From Methylocystaceae bacterium (lineage in GTDB: Bacteria > Pseudomonadota > Alphaproteobacteria > Rhizobiales > Beijerinckiaceae): DNA of 8,477 bases. A program made the translations under genes and the position numbers. Below the pieces are notes generated by a model that searched no databases, was not told where the DNA came from, and saw nothing but the letters and a program-made list of their open reading frames with translations. Shown in pieces: positions 6,606 through 8,477 of the stretch (the stretch's first letter is position 1; each line of letters begins with the position of its first letter). The stretch is taken from contig PLZT01000071.1 of assembly GCA_003152255.1 (NCBI GenBank), positions 1-8,477 of the forward strand. The letters run 5' to 3'.

Positions 6606-6900
6606 TATCACAAGACAGGCGCGGCGGTTCAAGGCGCGAAACGGCCGGTAAAGCGCCGTCATGGCGCCGGTGGCGGATCGAGAATCGCGCCCCGTCCCAC
6701 GCCGTGTCGACGGCATTTATGCACGGCGGCAACGGCCCGTAAGTCGCCGCGACCCTCAAGGCTTCCGCTGCGAGATCCCCTGCCCGCGCCAGCAGTTCCA
6801 ACGGCGGCGCGACCAGCTTTGGAACGCCGCTCGCCAGATCGACAATCTCGGTCAGCGCATCCGCCAAAATGGCGAGTTGCGTGTCGGCGTTTGGCGTCAT
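6592..6900 (-). CDS. Uncertain small hypothetical protein, 3' end doubtful
   Basis: A 102-codon frame that I do not recognise. The first two thirds look like a real helical protein: MTPNADTQLAILADALTEIV, then a Leu/Ala-rich amphipathic stretch to about residue 55. The last third, from about residue 66, is rich in Arg, His and Pro and looks like non-coding or shifted sequence. The stop codon lies inside the right arm of the 14-7-14 dyad, and the last codons overlap a strong promoter, so the natural 3' end may have been lost by an insertion. A GAAGAGAG ribosome-type site lies before the ATG at 6900. No neighbour explains its role; it is 127 bases after the gene at 7028-7339 on the same strand. 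Confidence 0.4.
   Translation of the reverse strand: MTPNADTQLAILADALTEIVDLASGVPKLVAPPLELLARAGDLAAEALRVAATYGPLPPCINAVDTAWDGARFSIRHRRHDGALPAVSRLEPPRLSCDNHVR
6604..6632 (-). promoter_or_regulatory. Strong sigma70-type promoter with extended -10
   Basis: On the minus strand TTGAAC (6627-6632) and GATAAT (6604-6609) are exactly 17 bases apart, five of six matches to consensus in the -10 and four in the -35. A TG one base before the -10 makes it an extended -10. It reads toward lower coordinates, through the dyad and the IS21-like remnant, toward the precursor/radical SAM genes. It is the best promoter in the window. Confidence 0.65.
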
Positions 6901-7027
6901 GGGCTGCTCTCTTCAACGCGGACGGAAAACCCCAACAATGGCGCCATCGCGCCGAAACGGCCAGCGGCGCCCGCCGCCGCTGCCGCCTCTTTGCTCGCTA
7001 AGGACCGCCGCTAGCACCAGCGTCAAT

Positions 7028-7339
7028 TCAATGCACGCCGTCCGCGATCATGCTGGCGCGCAGCTGCTCAATCTCCGTTGGCGACGCGGGCCGCCCGGTG
7101 ATTATCTTGTGCATAGCCAGAACGCCCTCGAACGAAGGCTGGACCAGATAGCGCCGGAGCGACTGCTCGGGCTCAGTCGGGCGCGCCTGCGCGGCCATGG
7201 CGCGCGCCTTCGACGATGAGAATGCGAGGCAGCGTCCGAATGACCAGTCGTGCGCCTTCATCAAGCGAAACTGCCGGTGCGCGTCGAGCATGACAGCGCG
7301 GCGGTCGAAAGACCCGTCAGGACGGATCAAAAGGCGCAT
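7028..7339 (-). CDS. Small hypothetical protein, second gene of RHH unit
   Basis: A 103-residue basic protein of unknown function. It begins MRLLIRPDGSFDRRAVMLDAHRQFRLM, continues with HDWSFGRCLAFSSSKARAMAAQAR (about 30-53), and ends with a region around HKIITGRPASPTEIEQLRASM. The middle WSFGRCL-type segment recalls short proteins that I associate with mobile regions of alphaproteobacteria, but I cannot name a family. The ATG at 7339 has AAGGTGG upstream and overlaps the last 23 bases of the ribbon-helix-helix gene in another frame, so the two are almost surely translated from one mRNA. No signal peptide or membrane segment. Possible roles such as regulator partner or toxin-like protein are only suggested by the pairing with a ribbon-helix-helix protein. 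Confidence 0.68.
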   Translation of the reverse strand: MRLLIRPDGSFDRRAVMLDAHRQFRLMKAHDWSFGRCLAFSSSKARAMAAQARPTEPEQSLRRYLVQPSFEGVLAMHKIITGRPASPTEIEQLRASMIADGVH

Positions 7340-7538
7340 CGGGAGCCACCTTTGGCAAATACTCGGCGACGTAACATTCGAGCGCCGCCAGCATGATGGC
7401 CTCGGGCGTCGAGTTCTCGTTGGTGACGATTTCCGCTAGCGCCGACTGCAGATAGTCCGGAATGTCGACGGTCACGCGCTTCAGGGCAGCGTGGAGCGGA
7501 CGCATGGGCGATGAGTTGTCCTTGGGCGATTTAGTCAT
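7317..7538 (-). CDS. Ribbon-helix-helix (CopG/Arc-like) small protein
   Basis: A 73-residue protein with the outline of a ribbon-helix-helix DNA-binding domain: a short strand KRVTVDIPDYL (about 20-30), helix LQSALAEIVTNE, then a turn NSTPEAIMLAALECYVAEYL as second helix. Such proteins bind operators as dimers through the strand and commonly repress their own operon or act as antitoxins. The ATG at 7538 is chosen because AGGAGG lies four bases upstream; the in-frame GTG at 7541 would be too close. Its last 23 bases overlap the start of the next gene. The upstream region has short direct repeats and a dyad (7641-7675) that could be its operator. The fold call is by pattern only. Confidence 0.66.
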   Translation of the reverse strand: MTKSPKDNSSPMRPLHAALKRVTVDIPDYLQSALAEIVTNENSTPEAIMLAALECYVAEYLPKVAPDAPFDPS

Positions 7539-7640
7539 CACGCCTCCTGCGCTTCAAGCACTGTGATCGCTGTCTTGATGGCCGTGCAAGGTCATGGGGT
7601 CGATGGCGTCCAAAAATTCCCGCGCTAGCCATTCCAGATT

Positions 7641-7675
7641 CAGACAAACGCAGACAATCCCACATGTTGACATGT
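7641..7675. repeat. Tandem CAGACAA repeats and ACATG dyad upstream of RHH gene
   Basis: CAGACAAACG and CAGACAATCC are tandem 10-base units at 7641-7660, one helical turn apart. They are followed at 7662-7675 by ACATG-TTGA-CATGT, an inverted repeat. These lie about 100-135 bases before the ribbon-helix-helix start, in an otherwise gene-free 189-base gap (7539-7727), and could be a binding site for it. Confidence 0.4.
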
Positions 7676-7727
7676 ACACGCGCCTACATGCACATATGCC
7701 TCTTGAGCAATCTGATTAGGCCGCCGC

Positions 7728-8060
7728 TCAACGCCTATCGTCATCACGCATCTGCTCGACATAGGACCGCAACACCGCATTGATTTTGGTCTGATAGCCC
7801 CTGCCCTGACGCCGGAAAAATTCCAGCACGTCACGATCAACGCGCATATTGAGGACGGCTTTCGGCTCCGGTAGTTCGACCGATGCTTGCGCCCAATCGA
7901 CAACCATGCCCGCCTCCTCGGGATCGCTGGCAATTGCCGCTTCAAGTTCCGCGTTTGTCATCGCGGTGGCGACTTTCCAATCGCTTTTGCTCTCGCCGCG
8001 TGCCTGCATCGCGCGTAGCTCTTCATCCGTGTGCCTGACGATACGCTCTTTCCTCACCAT
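7728..8060 (-). CDS. brnA: BrnA antitoxin (type II toxin-antitoxin)
   Basis: A 110-residue antitoxin that binds the BrnT ribonuclease toxin and, through its C-terminal ribbon-helix-helix domain, represses the operon. The N-terminal half is charged and likely flexible until bound (MVRKERIVRHTDEELRAM..., then DWKVATAMTNAEL). The C-terminal part has the DNA-binding strand KAVLNMRVDRDVLEFF (about 67-82) and helix QTKINAVLRSYVEQM (about 90-104), as in family members. The ATG at 8060 has a strong AGGAGG site seven bases upstream and overlaps the last 38 bases of brnT, the usual toxin-first, antitoxin-second arrangement with translational coupling. Nothing looks truncated. Confidence 0.93.
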   Translation of the reverse strand: MVRKERIVRHTDEELRAMQARGESKSDWKVATAMTNAELEAAIASDPEEAGMVVDWAQASVELPEPKAVLNMRVDRDVLEFFRRQGRGYQTKINAVLRSYVEQMRDDDRR

Positions 8061-8289
8061 TACGCGCCCTCCTCAACGAAATGATCCGACGGCTGTCGTC
8101 GCGCCATGTCCAAACAATGGTGTAAAATTTTCCGTCAATCATGGCCGTAGTGACAAACCGCGCCTCGAAGGGATGATCCGACTTAGCGGTGATCGTCGCC
8201 CGTCCGTCAAAAAGCAGCCGCGCGTCCACAAAGTCGAGCTTGTGTTTCGCTAAATTCGCTCGCCGTTTCGCTTCATCCCACTCGAACAT
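8023..8289 (-). CDS. brnT: BrnT toxin (RelE-like ribonuclease)
   Basis: An 88-residue toxin of the BrnT family, which cleaves RNA and stops growth when not bound by BrnA. Family hallmarks are present: the opening MFEWDEAKRRANLAKHKLDF (1-20), a central strand region with DGRATI and ARFVTTAMIDGKFYTIVWTWR, and the C-terminal RRIISLRRARNGEERAY (about 67-83), with the catalytic-type basic and Ser/Arg residues in place. The ATG at 8289 is used because the family begins at this MFEWD; an in-frame TTG at 8304 would lie inside the repeat of the promoter region. It is the first gene of the operon and overlaps brnA. The IS30 element begins only about 50 bases upstream. Confidence 0.94.
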   Translation of the reverse strand: MFEWDEAKRRANLAKHKLDFVDARLLFDGRATITAKSDHPFEARFVTTAMIDGKFYTIVWTWRDDSRRIISLRRARNGEERAYRQAHG

Positions 8290-8290
8290 A

Positions 8291-8338
8291 ATTAGTCTAC
8301 ACAATTTGTCTATACATTTCCAGAAGCCTTTTTAGGAA
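8291..8338 (-). promoter_or_regulatory. brnTA promoter with tandem operator-like repeat
   Basis: On the plus strand ATTAGTCTACACA (8291-8303) and ATTTGTCTATACA (8304-8316) are adjacent 13-base units matching at 11 positions. Read on the minus strand, the distal copy contains TATAGA (8309-8314), a likely -10, with TTCCTA (8333-8338) 18 bases before it as a weak -35. Repeats over the -10 and up to the start codon suit autorepression by the BrnA complex. Confidence 0.5.
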
Positions 8339-8341
8339 GGG

Positions 8342-8477
8342 CCGGCTCAAACATGAAGTGCAACACAGTGTAATACTTTCGGTGGGGGTACTTTATGGGC
8401 AAGGAATACAAGCTGTTATCTGTTGAGGAGCGGAGCGTTATAGCGGTTGGGCTTGGTCAAGGGTTAAGCTGGCGGGC
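8342..8477 (+). mobile_element. IS30-family insertion sequence, left end, partial
   Basis: The sequence GGCTCAAACATGAAGTGCAA at about 8345-8364 has the look of an IS30-type terminal inverted repeat, with GTGCAAC just inside the end. It precedes an IS30-type transposase start at 8395. The exact left boundary is approximate and the right end lies outside the window, so the target duplication cannot be checked. Confidence 0.6.
8395..8477 (+). CDS. IS30-family transposase, N-terminal fragment cut by window edge
   Basis: The first 27 codons read MGKEYKLLSVEERSVIAVGL followed by GQGLSWR. The pattern Y-x-x-L-S-x-E-E-R followed by a hydrophobic helix and G-x-S-x-R is the N-terminal helix-turn-helix of IS30 transposases, which bind the element ends and carry a DDE catalytic core further on. 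A G-rich ribosome site (GGTGGGGG) precedes the ATG. It is the only supported plus-strand gene and reads out of the window. Confidence 0.78.
   Translation, partial: MGKEYKLLSVEERSVIAVGLGQGLSWR

Noticed and set aside
6477..6716. 79-codon minus-strand frame across the promoter and dyad
   Set aside because: Part of it reads like protein, but it crosses a strong promoter, the 14-7-14 dyad and an IS21-like repeat, and has no ribosome site; more likely chance.
7640..7945. 101-codon minus-strand open frame
   Set aside because: It overlaps brnA in another frame and has no coding features; brnA is the clear gene here.
1..8477. CRISPR arrays, tRNA and rRNA genes
   Set aside because: No regularly spaced long direct repeats and no cloverleaf- or rRNA-like stretches were seen on either strand.

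Overview
The window is a gene-poor, insertion-scarred stretch of a GC-rich alphaproteobacterial genome. Nearly every gene I can support lies on the minus strand; the only plus-strand gene is a transposase start at the right edge. The protein families (SelO, an IHF-alpha-like DNA-bending protein, a FinO/ProQ-type RNA chaperone, a DUF1841-like protein, BrnT/BrnA) and the many small hypothetical genes fit a Hyphomicrobiales-type accessory island or plasmid. No replication, tRNA or rRNA gene is visible, so the replicon type cannot be settled and the genus is not called.

Layout. Bases 1-1351 hold most of selO (minus; its 3' end lies beyond the window). A 420-base gap with a strong inverted repeat follows, then an IHF-alpha-like gene (1773-2096) and a small unknown gene (2155-2409). 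Bases 2410-2716 carry a rho-independent terminator that serves a FinO/ProQ-type gene (2717-3156), which is broken by an apparent one-base frameshift. A DUF1841-like gene sits at 3272-3649.

The centre is the most interesting part. Two tandem paralogous genes encode small exported-looking proteins (5741-6115 and 5219-5578). They are followed on the same strand by a radical SAM/SPASM protein (3975-5135). This layout is typical of RiPP precursor peptides with their maturase. I read it as a candidate peptide-modification system, possibly of the cyclophane-forming kind. The product and chemistry are inference.

Upstream of this cluster (6275-6632) is a stretch with no convincing gene. It holds repeated GTGGACT-type motifs in opposite orientations, like the two ends of an IS21-type element without its genes. 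Next to it is a very good sigma70-type promoter whose -10 box abuts a perfect 14-7-14 dyad. Beyond lie an uncertain small gene (6592-6900) and a two-gene unit: a ribbon-helix-helix protein (7317-7538) overlapping a small hypothetical gene (7028-7339).

The right end is a BrnT/BrnA toxin-antitoxin operon (8289 to 7728) with a tandem 13-base repeat over its likely promoter. It is abutted by the start of an IS30-family element whose transposase reads out of the window on the plus strand.
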